A program made the translations under genes and the position numbers. A DNA stretch of 64,000 nucleotides from an uncultured Lachnospiraceae bacterium (lineage in GTDB: Bacteria; Bacillota; Clostridia; Lachnospirales; Lachnospiraceae), in assembly GCA_947243855.1 (NCBI GenBank), contig CAMXIK010000006.1, positions 62,001 through 126,000 on the forward strand, written 5' to 3'. This document shows, piece after piece, positions 1 through 9,166 of the stretch (the first letter of the stretch is position 1; every line of letters begins with the position of its first letter). A model generated the notes under the pieces. That model worked only from the letters and a program-made list of their open reading frames with translations, was not told the origin of the DNA and ran no database searches.

Positions 1-217
1 TTTTATAACCGGCGTCTACCATGTCCATCAAAGACGCCACTCTCACCATAAAAAATTCATCCAGATTTGACGCCGTGATGCTTAAAAATTTCAGCCGTTC
101 AAACAGCGGCATCTGCTTGTCTCTCGCCTCCGAAAGCACCCTTTCATTAAAGAGCAGCCAGCTCAATTCCCTGTTTGTATAATACGTTTCGTCAGAAAAT
201 GTACTCTCCTTTGCCAT
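1..217 (-). CDS. ppk1: Polyphosphate kinase, N-terminal fragment (runs off window)
   Basis: Only the first 72 codons are in the window; the gene continues past base 1. The protein opens with an N-R-E-L-S-W-L-x-F-N motif at about residues 15-24, followed by a P-L-F-E-R-L-K-F-L and an [11 protein letters not shown] stretch. These are the hallmark N-terminal-domain motifs of PPK1, which reversibly polymerises the gamma-phosphate of ATP into polyphosphate. The ATG at 215-217 follows an AAAGGAGG ribosome binding site about 9 bases upstream. The exopolyphosphatase gene ends 37 bases upstream on the same strand, so synthesis and degradation of polyphosphate are encoded together. Family assignment is firm; completeness cannot be judged. 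Confidence 0.93.
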   Translation of the reverse strand, partial: MAKESTFSDETYYTNRELSWLLFNERVLSEARDKQMPLFERLKFLSITASNLDEFFMVRVASLMDMVDAGYK

Positions 218-254
218 CCCCCTATGGCCTCCTTTTCTGTCATTCCGGATTGTG

Positions 255-1784
255 TCACACACCCCCGCGCTGCCTGATCACCGGCCGCACGCTGTAAACC
301 TCCTCGAAAAAGTCCGATCGTCTGGTAAACAGTCCCTTTTCCAGCGTAATATCCACCGAGTCGTCCAGCGTGATAATTAACTCCCGTTCCTTGAGCGTCG
401 CCTTGACGTCCTTAAACTTTTGCTTGTGGCTGCGGTCCAGTCCGTTGGCAACCTTTAAAATGGCAGTCAGCTTGGCAATCGTCAGATACGCGTCCCTGTC
501 AATGCTGCCGCTGCCCGTCACTTCCCTGTAATTGAAATCGATATGATTGTACTTCACCACATTGGCCACAATCTCCCGCTCCTTATGGGAGAGGCCGATG
601 ATCTCCGTAGACATAATGATATTGTAAGAACACTCGCCCAGATTTACCAGACTGATGTATTTCCCGCAGTCATGTAAAAGCGTGGCGATCCGCAAAAGCA
701 GGCCTTCCCGTTTCCCCAGCCCATGCACCTTTTTCATGCTGTCAAAAATGGTCATGGCAATCTTTTCTAACGTCTCTCCCCGGCGCTTACTGCCCATATA
801 GCGCTTACTGATATTCTGCGCGCAGGCGATGATATCCTGTTCAAAATCATGTTCTTCCTTGATGATCTTATGCTTCTGGGCATACTCGTATGCCATGCCG
901 TCGCAGAGCGTCGCCCCCGGCGCCCATATCATTTTGGCGTCCATCATCTTGGCAATGCGGTTCACCAACACTCCCGAAATATACAAAAGCGGCACATTCT
1001 CCTCCGGTATATCGAGCGCCTTGGCTGCCTGCTGTGAAGATTTCGAGTGAATCCGTTCCAAAAACCGTTCGACGGCGGACGCCTCCACACTGCTGTCCTC
1101 AAGACCCGTCACGCCTTTTCCCACGATGGAGGAGATATAGTCGTCCACCACAATAATATTCTCAATCTGCCGTTCCTTCATATGGAGCTTTTTAAATACC
1201 ATAATCTGGGAGCTTACCATTTCATCCAAGATCTCCCCGTAATGTCTGGGGCTGACATTCAGCCGCCCAAGCTGGTCTTGAAGACGCAGCACCCCCAGCC
1301 GCAGATTCTGGGTCGTCACCAGCGCATCCTTGTCAAACAGGGAAATCTGAATGCTGCCGCCGCCGATATCCACGATGGCGGTTCCCTTCTCCACAACCTT
1401 ATTAAACCGCCCTCTGGAAGCGATTGCTTTATAATTTAAAAACCGCTGCTCCGAGTTGCTCACCACCCCGATGCGGATACCCGTGCGCTGGGCAATCTGA
1501 TCGAGCACAATCGCAGTGTTTTCGGTCTCCCTGATGGCGCTCGTGCCATAGGCGGTGTAATCGTCCACACGGTAGCTTTTCATCGTATCCCGATACTCCC
1601 GAAGCACCCGGGAAAGCTCATCCACGCGTTCATAGCTGATCTTACCTGTAGCAAAGGTATCCGTCCCCAGATCGATCCGGTGTCTGATATGATCAATCTC
1701 CTTAAGGCCGTTCTCAGCGGATATCTCAAAAATTTTCATAGCAAGCTCATAAGAGCCTACATCGATCGCCGCAAATGTTTTCAT
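255..1784 (-). CDS. ppx: Exopolyphosphatase / guanosine pentaphosphatase family (Ppx/GppA) with HD domain
   Basis: The 509-residue protein has the ASKHA actin-like fold at residues 1-300: phosphate-binding loop A-A-I-D-V-G-S near residue 6, second glycine-rich loop D-I-G-G-G-S near 138. A C-terminal HD-type domain carries the L-L-H-D-C-G-K motif near 365-371. This is the long Ppx form, which removes terminal phosphate from polyphosphate and, in some members, from pppGpp. It overlaps the stop of the upstream DUF815 gene by four bases (ATGA), implying translational coupling, and is followed by ppk. The ATG has a GGGGAGGGG ribosome binding site. Whether it prefers polyphosphate or pppGpp cannot be told from sequence, but the neighbouring ppk favours polyphosphate. 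Confidence 0.92.
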   Translation of the reverse strand: MKTFAAIDVGSYELAMKIFEISAENGLKEIDHIRHRIDLGTDTFATGKISYERVDELSRVLREYRDTMKSYRVDDYTAYGTSAIRETENTAIVLDQIAQRTGIRIGVVSNSEQRFLNYKAIASRGRFNKVVEKGTAIVDIGGGSIQISLFDKDALVTTQNLRLGVLRLQDQLGRLNVSPRHYGEILDEMVSSQIMVFKKLHMKERQIENIIVVDDYISSIVGKGVTGLEDSSVEASAVERFLERIHSKSSQQAAKALDIPEENVPLLYISGVLVNRIAKMMDAKMIWAPGATLCDGMAYEYAQKHKIIKEEHDFEQDIIACAQNISKRYMGSKRRGETLEKIAMTIFDSMKKVHGLGKREGLLLRIATLLHDCGKYISLVNLGECSYNIIMSTEIIGLSHKEREIVANVVKYNHIDFNYREVTGSGSIDRDAYLTIAKLTAILKVANGLDRSHKQKFKDVKATLKERELIITLDDSVDITLEKGLFTRRSDFFEEVYSVRPVIRQRGGV

Positions 1785-3076
1785 GCGCCCCTCCCCGTCT
1801 GGCCAAGCAGGAAATCAATGAACTGCTGCGCCGTCCTGCCGGACAGCCCTCCGTGGGACAGCTCCCACTTGTTTGCCAGCAGGAAGAGATCCTCCTCCGG
1901 CACCTTCAACCCGTTTCTGTCCGCCAGCGTCTTTACGATCTGCTGGAACTGCTTCTTATCCGGCGAGCCGAAAAAGATGGTCACGCCGAAACGGTATACC
2001 AGAGACAATTTTTCCTGCACCGTATCTCCCGCGTGCATATCCTCGTCCCGTCTGTCCGCCTTATCGCTGTAGTTCTCCCGGATCAGATGCCGTCTGTTGG
2101 ATGTGGCATAAATCAGGACATTCGCCGGTTTCTTCTCCAGCCCGCCCTCAATCAGCGCTTTCAGGTACTTATACTCGACCTCAAAATCTTCAAAACTTAA
2201 ATCATCCATATAAATAATAAACTTATAATTTCTGTTCTTGACTTGAGCGATCACCGCGTTCAGATCCTGCAGTTGATGCTTGTACAGTTCAATAATACGC
2301 AGGCCCTTCTCGTAATATTCGTTGGCAATGGCTTTCACACAGGAGGATTTCCCCGTCCCCGCATCCCCGAACAGCAGGCAGTTGTTGGCACGCCTTCCCG
2401 CCACAAAAGCTTCCGTATTGTCGCACAGCTTCTGTTTCGGAATCTCATAGCCCACCAAATCGTCCAGATATACATGGGCAATATTCCGTATGGGGACAAT
2501 GGCCGCTCCCTTTTCCGTATGCTCTACGCGGAAAGCCTTATGCAGTCCCAGATCGCCCACGCCGTATTCCCGGTAAAACTGGGTGAGCGTCGCCTTCATG
2601 GACGCAGCGTCTTCATTTTTCACAAAATGCTGCGCCAGCGTGCAGATCCGGTCGCGGATACGTCTATTGTAGACCTTACTGTCCTCCGAAGGTCCCTCAT
2701 AGTGCAAAACCACGGAAAACTCCGGCGCCTTTAACACCTCCATCATTTCCGTAAAATCGTAATCGAAAAACTCCTTAAAAATAGCAATGTCATGCAGCAC
2801 CAGTTCGTTGATGCTGCCCTCCACCTCGCCCCGCATCTCGCAGGCACAGCTATAGCTGTTCTCATTATTCACAAGCAGATTGGTCAAATAACAGTGCCAG
2901 AGGTTCCCGTAAAAACCGTGATCCGCCGCCTGCTGGGAAAGCCGGTGCATACATTTGTAAAAAAGAGGCCTGGCCCTGCCGTCCCCGGAGCGGTAATGCT
3001 CCATCAGCCAGACCACATCCCGCAGGATATCCCCGTCCTCAAATTCTTTATATACGATCAGTTCCTCTTCTCTCAT
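1781..3076 (-). CDS. DUF815 family AAA-type ATPase of unknown function
   Basis: The 431-residue soluble protein has a Walker A motif G-D-A-G-T-G-K-S at about 237-244 and a Walker B-like I-I-Y-M-D-D-L near 284-290. An A-T-S-N-R-R motif of sensor-1 type follows near 315. This matches the DUF815 group of AAA ATPases; its cellular role is not established. The first 230 residues show no domain I recognise. It starts 16 bases after the stop of pheA and its stop overlaps ppx, so it is probably co-transcribed with the polyphosphate genes. The ATG follows a purine-rich GGAGGGTGGAAAGGA stretch. No transmembrane segment or signal peptide is visible. Confidence 0.85.
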   Translation of the reverse strand: MREEELIVYKEFEDGDILRDVVWLMEHYRSGDGRARPLFYKCMHRLSQQAADHGFYGNLWHCYLTNLLVNNENSYSCACEMRGEVEGSINELVLHDIAIFKEFFDYDFTEMMEVLKAPEFSVVLHYEGPSEDSKVYNRRIRDRICTLAQHFVKNEDAASMKATLTQFYREYGVGDLGLHKAFRVEHTEKGAAIVPIRNIAHVYLDDLVGYEIPKQKLCDNTEAFVAGRRANNCLLFGDAGTGKSSCVKAIANEYYEKGLRIIELYKHQLQDLNAVIAQVKNRNYKFIIYMDDLSFEDFEVEYKYLKALIEGGLEKKPANVLIYATSNRRHLIRENYSDKADRRDEDMHAGDTVQEKLSLVYRFGVTIFFGSPDKKQFQQIVKTLADRNGLKVPEEDLFLLANKWELSHGGLSGRTAQQFIDFLLGQTGRGA

Positions 3077-3092
3077 TCCTTTCCACCCTCCG

Positions 3093-4220
3093 CTAGTAAT
3101 TTCCCAGTATTTTCATGTTCCGCGCCTCATCCCGCAGTCCCCGCAAAGCGTTCTTCACAGCGCCGTCCGCAAGATTGCCCTCAAAGTCGATAAAAAACCG
3201 GTACTCCCAGTTCCGGTCCTCAATGGGCCGGCTTTCAATCTTTGTCATATTCAGGTTATTGTAGATAAAATGGGACAGCATGTGATAGAGGGAGCCGCTC
3301 TCGTGGGGCACTTCCAGACAAATACTAATCTTCCCCGCATCCTTCCTGAATATCTTCTGGTTGGTGACAATAATAAACCGGGTGGAATTGCTTTCCGACT
3401 GGTTGACGCCCCGCTCCAAAATCTCAAGGCCGTAAATTTTTGCCGCCTGTTCGCTGGCAATGGCCGCCTGCGTCCTGTCGCCTTCCTCGCTCACTTTGCG
3501 GGCCGCGAAGGCGTTATTCTTTAAACTGACCTGCTTCCAGTCTTCGTGTTCTCCCAAATATCTGGCGCTCTGCATCAGCGACTGCGGGTGGGAATAAACG
3601 GTCTTGATCTGTGAAAGCTCCGTCCCCGGCAGTCCCAGCAGACAGTGTTCAATCCTGATAATCTGTTCCCCCACAATATAATTTTCAAACTCCACCAGCA
3701 GATCGTAAATCTCGCTCACGGTTCCCGCCGTAGAATTTTCGATCGGGAGCACCGCAAAATCCGCGCTTCCCTCCTCTATGGACGTCATGGCCTCCCGAAA
3801 GGTATCCACATGGAAGCTGTTTACCTGCTCCCCAAAATACGTGAGCATCGCCATATGGGAATACGCGCCCTCCGCTCCTTGAAAAACCACCCTCGCCTTC
3901 TGCGTCTCCAAACTGTCCACGCCGATAAAAGGAAGCCGCCCCATAGAGCCGGCCTCCACCAGCTTGCCGTACTGCATCTTTCTACTCATGGACATAATCT
4001 GTTCAAAAAGCTCCTGCACCCCATGGGCGTTAAAGGCATTGTGCGTCAGGGAGCGCACCGTTTTCAGCTTCTCTTCCTCCCGCTCCCTGTCAAATACCTT
4101 CTTGCCCGTCTCTATCTTGTAATCGGCCACTTTCGCGCAGATTTCCATGCGCTCCTCATATAGCCCAACTATTTTTGCGTCAATTTCATCCAATTGACCA
4201 CGCAATTCCAATAAATCCAT
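3093..4220 (-). CDS. pheA: Bifunctional chorismate mutase / prephenate dehydratase (P-protein)
   Basis: The 375-residue enzyme converts chorismate to prephenate and then to phenylpyruvate in phenylalanine synthesis. Residues 1-85 are an AroQ-type chorismate mutase (L-R-G-Q-L-D-E-I-D near the start, K-V-F-D-R-E-R-E near 45). Residues 109-285 are prephenate dehydratase, with the catalytic S-T-R-F motif near 275. Residues 297-370 are an ACT domain with the I-E-S-R-P motif used for phenylalanine feedback inhibition. The start is the ATG at 4218-4220 behind an AAAGGACAG site. A frame continuing upstream to 4472 would run through the promoters and the divergent gene and is rejected. It heads an apparent operon with DUF815, ppx and ppk. 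Confidence 0.95.
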   Translation of the reverse strand: MDLLELRGQLDEIDAKIVGLYEERMEICAKVADYKIETGKKVFDREREEEKLKTVRSLTHNAFNAHGVQELFEQIMSMSRKMQYGKLVEAGSMGRLPFIGVDSLETQKARVVFQGAEGAYSHMAMLTYFGEQVNSFHVDTFREAMTSIEEGSADFAVLPIENSTAGTVSEIYDLLVEFENYIVGEQIIRIEHCLLGLPGTELSQIKTVYSHPQSLMQSARYLGEHEDWKQVSLKNNAFAARKVSEEGDRTQAAIASEQAAKIYGLEILERGVNQSESNSTRFIIVTNQKIFRKDAGKISICLEVPHESGSLYHMLSHFIYNNLNMTKIESRPIEDRNWEYRFFIDFEGNLADGAVKNALRGLRDEARNMKILGNY

Positions 4221-4252
4221 TTTCTTCTGTCCTTTCGCTGTCTTGCTTCTTA

Positions 4253-4281
4253 AGTTTACCGCAATTTGTTCTTGATAGCAA
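4253..4281 (-). promoter_or_regulatory. Predicted promoter of pheA operon
   Basis: On the minus strand a TTGCTA -35 box (4276-4281) and a TAAACT -10 box (4253-4258) are separated by 17 bases and lie about 33 bases upstream of the pheA start codon. The -35 box overlaps that of the divergent promoter by two bases. The leader is too short for a T-box or attenuator. Confidence 0.55.
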
Positions 4282-4300
4282 GCCAGTTTAATGATATCAT
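4272..4300 (+). promoter_or_regulatory. Predicted promoter of the DUF5050 gene
   Basis: TTGATA (4272-4277), a 17-base spacer and TATCAT (4295-4300) lie 30 bases upstream of the start codon. Its -35 box overlaps the -35 box of the divergent pheA promoter, so the two polymerases could not occupy both at once. Confidence 0.6.
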
Positions 4301-4329
4301 TGACGCAGAAAAGCAGGGAGGAAAATTCC

Positions 4330-5394
4330 ATGACAAGCAGCCAGAAAAACATCCTGGTCCTTTCAATATCAGGCGTTATATTAATAGCCATCTTTGTAGG
4401 CGTACTCTTAAGCGGGCGCATTCCCATGAACGATGAGTTTACCGTAGGCAACACGCCGGGAAACCTAAACAACGGCGGATATTTCTGTGAGGCGGACGGG
4501 AAAGTGTACTTTGCGAACGCTTACGACAACTTCGCGCTCTATTCCATGAATCCCGACGAATCGGAATTAACCAAGCTCAACAGCGGCGCCGTCTCCTCTA
4601 TCAACGCTGCCGGGAAATATCTCTATTACGCCCAAGTCAGCGGCGGCGACGGCGAAGAAGGCGGCATTGGCAGCGCCGTACGGATGGCCGGCATCTACCG
4701 GAGCAATCTCAAAGGAAAATCCGTTGTCGGTTTGGACCGCTGCGATATTGTCAGCATGCAGTTATGCGGAAATTACCTTTACTACGAAAAATATGATAAA
4801 CAGGTCGGCACCTCTTTGGATAAAGTCAGAATTGACAAGAAAGACAGACAGACCGTGGCGGAAGCGATCATCAATCCCAACTGCTTCGTGAACGGCAGGA
4901 TTTATTATAATGGCGCGGCGGAGGATCATTACCTCTACGCGCTTGACGTCTCTTCGGATCAGGAAAGCGTGGTATGGCGCGGAAATCTCTGGAATCCCAT
5001 TGTGCAGGACGGCTACGTTTACTATATGGACGTCCCGGAAAACTACCGCCTGTGCCGCTACAATCTCTCCTCCAACGTAGTAGAGGTTTTAACCAACGAT
5101 CGGATTGACATGTTTAACGTCTATGGCAATTATATTTATTATCAGGTGAGTTCCTCTGATTCTCCCGCTCTCAAACGTATGCTGACCGACGGAAGTTCAC
5201 AGGAAATCATCCGCGAAGGCGTATACCAGAATATCAATATCACCTCGCAATATGTATACTTCAACGCGTTTCACGAGGATACGCCGGTTTACAAAACCTA
5301 CACCTACGGCCCTGTCAATGTGACCACCTTTGACGCCGCAAGGGAAGCTGCCCTCGCCAATGCAAAACCCGAAAAAAAGAGCGATGAAACCTAA
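4330..5394 (+). CDS. Membrane-anchored DUF5050 (beta-propeller-like) protein
   Basis: This 354-residue protein has one N-terminal membrane segment (about residues 8-28, I-L-V-L-S-I-S-G-V-I-L then I-A-I-F-V-G-V-L-L). Repeated blades follow with aromatic motifs such as G-K-V-Y-F-A-N, G-K-Y-L-Y-Y-A, G-N-Y-L-Y-Y-E and G-N-Y-I-Y-Y-Q. That pattern is typical of DUF5050 extracellular repeat proteins of Firmicutes, whose function is unknown. It is probably outside the membrane, held by an uncleaved anchor, since no lipobox cysteine is seen. The ATG at 4330 is preceded by GGGAGGAAAA; an upstream in-frame ATG at 4291 lies inside the -10 region and is rejected. It is a single-gene transcript ended by the terminator at 5412-5460. 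Confidence 0.8.
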   Translation: MTSSQKNILVLSISGVILIAIFVGVLLSGRIPMNDEFTVGNTPGNLNNGGYFCEADGKVYFANAYDNFALYSMNPDESELTKLNSGAVSSINAAGKYLYYAQVSGGDGEEGGIGSAVRMAGIYRSNLKGKSVVGLDRCDIVSMQLCGNYLYYEKYDKQVGTSLDKVRIDKKDRQTVAEAIINPNCFVNGRIYYNGAAEDHYLYALDVSSDQESVVWRGNLWNPIVQDGYVYYMDVPENYRLCRYNLSSNVVEVLTNDRIDMFNVYGNYIYYQVSSSDSPALKRMLTDGSSQEIIREGVYQNINITSQYVYFNAFHEDTPVYKTYTYGPVNVTTFDAAREAALANAKPEKKSDET

Positions 5395-5411
5395 CAACCT
5401 GAAATACACGT

Positions 5412-5460
5412 AAAAAAGCTGCCCCCGCGAATGATCGTTCGCCGAAAGGGCAGCTTTTTT
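5412..5460. terminator. Bidirectional Rho-independent terminator
   Basis: AAAAAAGCTGCCC (5412-5424) pairs perfectly with GGGCAGCTTTTTT (5448-5460), with a small inner hairpin (GCGAA/TTCGC) in the loop. It has a T-run in both directions and lies between the convergent DUF5050 and folB/K genes, so it can serve both. Confidence 0.9.
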
Positions 5461-5464
5461 TATC

Positions 5465-6307
5465 TCATTCAGATAACACGTGTTTTTCTCCGTTTTTCTC
5501 CACTTCCGCAAGCAGCTCGACCACCGCCCTGCCCACGACCGGATGCCTCTCATAAGGCGCAATCTGCGCAAGCGGCTTCAACACAAAATCCCGGTTGCAC
5601 ATATCCTTGTGGGGAATCGTAAGCCTCTCCGTATCCATCACGCATCCCTCATACAGAAGAAGATCCAGATCAAGCGTCCTCGGCCCCCAGCGTTCCTTGC
5701 GCTCCCTTGCCTCCGCTTTTTCAATCTCATGCAGCTTCTCCAAGAGCTCCTCCGGCGTATAGAGCGTTTCCAGTGCAATCGCCCCGTTTAAGTAATCCGC
5801 CTGCGCCACGCCGCCGTAGGGCGTCGTCTCCATCCAGTCTGAAACGCGAAGCGCCCTGCACTTCTTATCCGCCGACAGGGCGTCCACCGCCGCCTGCAGA
5901 TGCGCTTTCTTATCCCCGATATTGGAACCGCAGGCAACATAAGCCCGCCGCCAGCCTCTCACGATCTTGACGGAAACCGAACCAAAGGGAACGGTAATCG
6001 GCGCTTCGGGCTTCTTGATCTCCATGGTAACTTGACGCACATACGGGAACTGCAAAAGAAGCTCCTCCGACGCTCTCTCCGCCGCCGTTTCGATCAGTTT
6101 GTAGGTATGCTCCGTGAGAAAGGTGTGCAGGAAGCGGCATACCACGCCGTAATTCGTCGATAACCCCAAATCGTCCGCCTTGCCCGCCGCTCTGGTATCC
6201 GTATCGAGAACCGCGCTGACATAAAAATTCTGTCCTTTTTCATTTTCCTGCTGATAAACCCCGTGATGGGCGAATATCTGCAAATCTTCCACAATAATCT
6301 GATCCAT
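5465..6307 (-). CDS. folBK: Bifunctional dihydroneopterin aldolase / HPPK (FolB-FolK fusion)
   Basis: The 280-residue fusion carries out two consecutive folate steps: cleavage of 7,8-dihydroneopterin to 6-hydroxymethyl-dihydropterin, then its pyrophosphorylation by ATP. Residues 1-118 are FolB (D-L-Q-I-F-A-H-H-G-V-Y near 8-18; E-x-A-A-E-R in the middle; I-K-K-P near 99). Residues 120-275 are HPPK, starting A-Y-V-A-C-G-S-N-I-G-D and with the signature R-W-G-P-R-T-L-D-L-D-L-L near 204-215. It is the last gene of the folate operon, 13 bases after folP. Fused FolB-FolK proteins are common in Clostridia. The ribosome binding site is weak, consistent with coupling to folP translation. Confidence 0.95.
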   Translation of the reverse strand: MDQIIVEDLQIFAHHGVYQQENEKGQNFYVSAVLDTDTRAAGKADDLGLSTNYGVVCRFLHTFLTEHTYKLIETAAERASEELLLQFPYVRQVTMEIKKPEAPITVPFGSVSVKIVRGWRRAYVACGSNIGDKKAHLQAAVDALSADKKCRALRVSDWMETTPYGGVAQADYLNGAIALETLYTPEELLEKLHEIEKAEARERKERWGPRTLDLDLLLYEGCVMDTERLTIPHKDMCNRDFVLKPLAQIAPYERHPVVGRAVVELLAEVEKNGEKHVLSE

Positions 6308-6320
6308 ACCTGCCGCCCCG

Positions 6321-7136
6321 TCAGTTCTTATATCCGTCGCGAATCGCCTCTGTCATTCTGATCGCACGCACATTTTCTTTCACATCATGCACGCGGACAA
6401 ACATAACGCCCTGCTTTACGCCGTAAACAGTCGTCACTAACGTCCCTTCCATGCGCTCGTTGACGGGCAGATCCAAGCCCATACCGATCACAGATTTACG
6501 GCTTGCGCCAAGAAGCAGCGGATATCCAAGAGAATGGAATTTCTGCAGATTGTCGATAATCTCCAGATTATTCTCATAGGTTTTTCCAAAGCCGATGCCC
6601 GGGTCCAATATGATTTTGTCATAGGCGATTCCCTTCTGGTTCGCAAGCTCCAGTGAGGACTCCATATCCCAGAGCATCTCCTCGATCAGGTTCGTGTATT
6701 TGGTCTCCTTGCGGTTGTGCCCCAGACAGCAGGGTATCCCCGCCTCCGCAATCACAGCGGCCATATTGTCATCGTATTTTAAGCCCCAGATATCGTTGAT
6801 CATATCCGTACCCGCCGCGATGCCGGCCTTTGCCACCTCAGCCCTGTGGGTATCCAGCGAAATCGGTACATTAAATCTGGATTTGATAGCTTCGATCACC
6901 GGAACCACTCTCTCCGTCTCTTCCTCTACGGAAATCTGCGTATACCCCGGCCTCGTGGACTGTCCGCCCACATCCACAATATCCATACCATCCGTTATCA
7001 TTTGTTCTACATGGTACAGCGCCTGATCAAGCTGAGCATACTTTCCACCATCGGAAAAAGAATCAGGTGTTACGTTAAGTATTCCCATTACATAAGCATG
7101 TCCTTTTGTCCTGAAATCTCTCTGTCCTATTCTCAT
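6321..7136 (-). CDS. folP: Dihydropteroate synthase
   Basis: The 271-residue TIM-barrel enzyme condenses hydroxymethyl-dihydropterin pyrophosphate with p-aminobenzoate. Signature 1, M-G-I-L-N-V-T-P-D-S-F-S-D-G-G, is at residues 17-31; the second, V-D-V-G-G-Q-S-T-R-P-G, near 60-70; D-P-G-I-G-F-G-K near 177; and G-A-S-R-K-S near 211. The start chosen is the ATG at 7134-7136, directly after a CGGAGGGCGG ribosome binding site. A start 42 bases further upstream has no such site. It lies between folE and folB/K in one operon; sulfonamides act on this enzyme family. Confidence 0.95.
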   Translation of the reverse strand: MRIGQRDFRTKGHAYVMGILNVTPDSFSDGGKYAQLDQALYHVEQMITDGMDIVDVGGQSTRPGYTQISVEEETERVVPVIEAIKSRFNVPISLDTHRAEVAKAGIAAGTDMINDIWGLKYDDNMAAVIAEAGIPCCLGHNRKETKYTNLIEEMLWDMESSLELANQKGIAYDKIILDPGIGFGKTYENNLEIIDNLQKFHSLGYPLLLGASRKSVIGMGLDLPVNERMEGTLVTTVYGVKQGVMFVRVHDVKENVRAIRMTEAIRDGYKN

Positions 7137-7187
7137 TTTCCGCCCTCCGTATTTTTTATTCTTACTGCATTTATCCACAGGATTTAA

Positions 7188-7772
7188 TCATGTTAAATCC
7201 TGATTATACACTTTGTCCGTTCCTACCATGCGGAAGAAAAGCTCCTGCCACTTAGGATTTTCCTGAAAACATCCTCTGGACGCCAGCGTCACTGTCCTGC
7301 TTCCCGGCTTTTCCACCCCTCTCATGGTCATACACATATGTTCCGCCTCCAGCATCACCATCGCGCCTTGGGGTTTCAGATACTTCATAACCGCTTCCAC
7401 AATCTGTATCGTCATCTGTTCTTGAATCTGCGGCCTTCTGGCGTAAACCTCCACCGTTCTCGCCAGCTTGCTCAATCCCACGACCTTCCCGTCGGGAAGA
7501 TAGGCAATATGCGCCTTTCCATAGAACGGCATAAGATGGTGCTCGCATGTAGAATAAAAGGTGATATTTTTTAAGAGAACGATCTCGTTGCTTGCCACCG
7601 AAAATGTCTTCGACAGATGCTCTCCCGCATCCTCCTCCATCCCGGCAAAAATTTCGCCGTACATGCGGGCGATCCTGTCTGGCGTCTCCCGCAGGCCCTC
7701 TCTGGTAACATCCTCACCGATGCCTTCCAAAAGAAGCCGTACAGCCTCTTTAATTTTCGTCTGATCTACCAT
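7188..7772 (-). CDS. folE: GTP cyclohydrolase I (FolE type 1)
   Basis: The 194-residue enzyme converts GTP to 7,8-dihydroneopterin triphosphate, the first committed step of folate synthesis. The zinc ligands of the family are all visible: Cys76 and His79 in T-C-E-H-H-L, and Cys147 in E-H-M-C-M-T-M-R-G. The [10 protein letters not shown] motif is also intact. Length is normal. The start codon lies 23 bases inside the end of folC, so the two are probably translationally coupled; a GGAGAG site precedes the ATG. Confidence 0.96.
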   Translation of the reverse strand: MVDQTKIKEAVRLLLEGIGEDVTREGLRETPDRIARMYGEIFAGMEEDAGEHLSKTFSVASNEIVLLKNITFYSTCEHHLMPFYGKAHIAYLPDGKVVGLSKLARTVEVYARRPQIQEQMTIQIVEAVMKYLKPQGAMVMLEAEHMCMTMRGVEKPGSRTVTLASRGCFQENPKWQELFFRMVGTDKVYNQDLT

Positions 7773-9087
7773 GGGTGTCTCTCCTGATCGTATCTCTATG
7801 TATCACAATATCTATCAGCTCTCCCAGATAGGAGAGCGATCCAAAGGCAATGATCACCGCTTCCTTATCCTTCCCTGCAAGCAGATAAGCGATCTCCACC
7901 GCCTCCTGCACACAGTCCGCGGCAGTCACGGCGCTGTGGTACTCTCTTGCCGCCTGCGCCAAGTCGAGAGCCGGCAGGGCGCGCTCTCCTGCGGGCGGCG
8001 TCACGGTAATAATATGGGAAGCCAGTTCAAAGGTACTGCGGATCACCTTGTCGATCTCTTTGTCCTGTAACATTCCCATTATATAAATAATTTTCCTATT
8101 TGTAAAATAAAACCGAATACTTTCCGCCAATTTTTTCGCAGCGTCCTCATTGTGCGCGCCGTCCGCAATGAAAAGAGGATTCTTCGCGATCACGTCAAAC
8201 CGGCCGGGCCACCGCGTCTCTAAAAGGCCTTTGCGCAGCTTCTCCTCCGGAATTTTAAATCCGCTTCGTCCCAGCGCCATAACCGTCTCCACCGCCAACA
8301 CGGCGTTCTCCACCTGAAACTTTCCAAGCATGGAAATCTCTAGATTCTTATAGCGGTCATAATCGAAGCTCTGTTTCGTCACGCCGTACTTAACATGTTT
8401 TGCACGGGACGCGTCCGCCGTCAAAAACTTTCCCTTCTTCAAGAGAGCCGCCTGACGCAGAACCTTCATCACTTCCGGAGGCTGCTGCATAGATATGACA
8501 TAACATTTGTTTTTTATAATCCCCGCCTTAGCGGCTGCAATCTCCTCTAAACTGTCCCCCAAGATATCCATATGATCCATACTGATCGAGGAAAAAACCG
8601 CCGCCAGCGTCTGCTCTACCACATTGGTGGCATCCAGCGCACCGCCAAGTCCCGTCTCCAAGACCACCAAATCGCATTCCTTATCCTGAAAGAATAAAAA
8701 CGCCACCGCCGTTTCCACCTCGAAGAGTGTGGGATGCGGAAATCCCTCCGCCGTCATAGACGCCGCCGCCGCTTTTACCGGCTCCAAATATTTACAGAGT
8801 CCAGACTGTGTAATGTTCCTGCCATCCACCTGAAAAGACTCCCTGTACTCCTTCACTGCCGGAGACAAATATCTTCCAATCCGGTATCCCGCCTCCTGCA
8901 TCACAGTGGAAACATAAGCAAGTACGGAACCCTTGCCGTTGGTTCCCGCAATATGCACAAATTTCAACTGCTCCTGCGGATTTCCCAATTTCCCGCACAG
9001 CCGGCGCATACTCTCCAACCCCATCACTCTGCCAAGAGGCCTCAATTCGTCGATATACTGCATGGCTTCCCGATAGTTCATGGTCAT
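7750..9087 (-). CDS. folC: Bifunctional folylpolyglutamate synthase / dihydrofolate synthase
   Basis: The 445-residue Mur-ligase-fold enzyme adds glutamate to dihydropteroate and to reduced folates. The P-loop A-G-T-N-G-K-G-S is at about 47-54 and the [10 protein letters not shown] motif near 170-179. G-R-F-D-V and a D-G-A-H-N-x-D-A motif mark the C-terminal domain. Start is uncertain: ATG at 9085-9087 (five bases after GAGG), ATG at 9079-9081 and GTG at 9091-9093 are all in frame. It is the first gene of the folC-folE-folP-folBK operon, which supplies most of the pathway; folA and pab genes are not in the window. Confidence 0.94.
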   Translation of the reverse strand: MTMNYREAMQYIDELRPLGRVMGLESMRRLCGKLGNPQEQLKFVHIAGTNGKGSVLAYVSTVMQEAGYRIGRYLSPAVKEYRESFQVDGRNITQSGLCKYLEPVKAAAASMTAEGFPHPTLFEVETAVAFLFFQDKECDLVVLETGLGGALDATNVVEQTLAAVFSSISMDHMDILGDSLEEIAAAKAGIIKNKCYVISMQQPPEVMKVLRQAALLKKGKFLTADASRAKHVKYGVTKQSFDYDRYKNLEISMLGKFQVENAVLAVETVMALGRSGFKIPEEKLRKGLLETRWPGRFDVIAKNPLFIADGAHNEDAAKKLAESIRFYFTNRKIIYIMGMLQDKEIDKVIRSTFELASHIITVTPPAGERALPALDLAQAAREYHSAVTAADCVQEAVEIAYLLAGKDKEAVIIAFGSLSYLGELIDIVIHRDTIRRDTHGRSDEN

Positions 9088-9154
9088 CTGCACCTCGTTT
9101 CATCCTTGACTCCGTCCATTGCCACATCCCTGTATAAACAAATTCCAATTAGCT

Positions 9155-9160
9155 TATACT
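9155..9160 (+). promoter_or_regulatory. Possible -10 box for a leaderless transcript
   Basis: TATACT at 9155-9160 sits six bases before the ATG at 9167, where transcription would be expected to begin. No Shine-Dalgarno sequence precedes either candidate ATG (9161 or 9167), and no good -35 box is present 16-18 bases upstream. Confidence 0.3.
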
Positions 9161-9166
9161 ATGGGT

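Noticed and set aside
4221..4329. T-box or phenylalanine attenuator upstream of pheA
   Set aside because: The leader between the predicted transcription start and pheA is under 35 bases, too short for either.
4221..4472. N-terminal extension of pheA
   Set aside because: It would run across both divergent promoters and the start of the DUF5050 gene, and a good ribosome binding site precedes the internal ATG at 4220.
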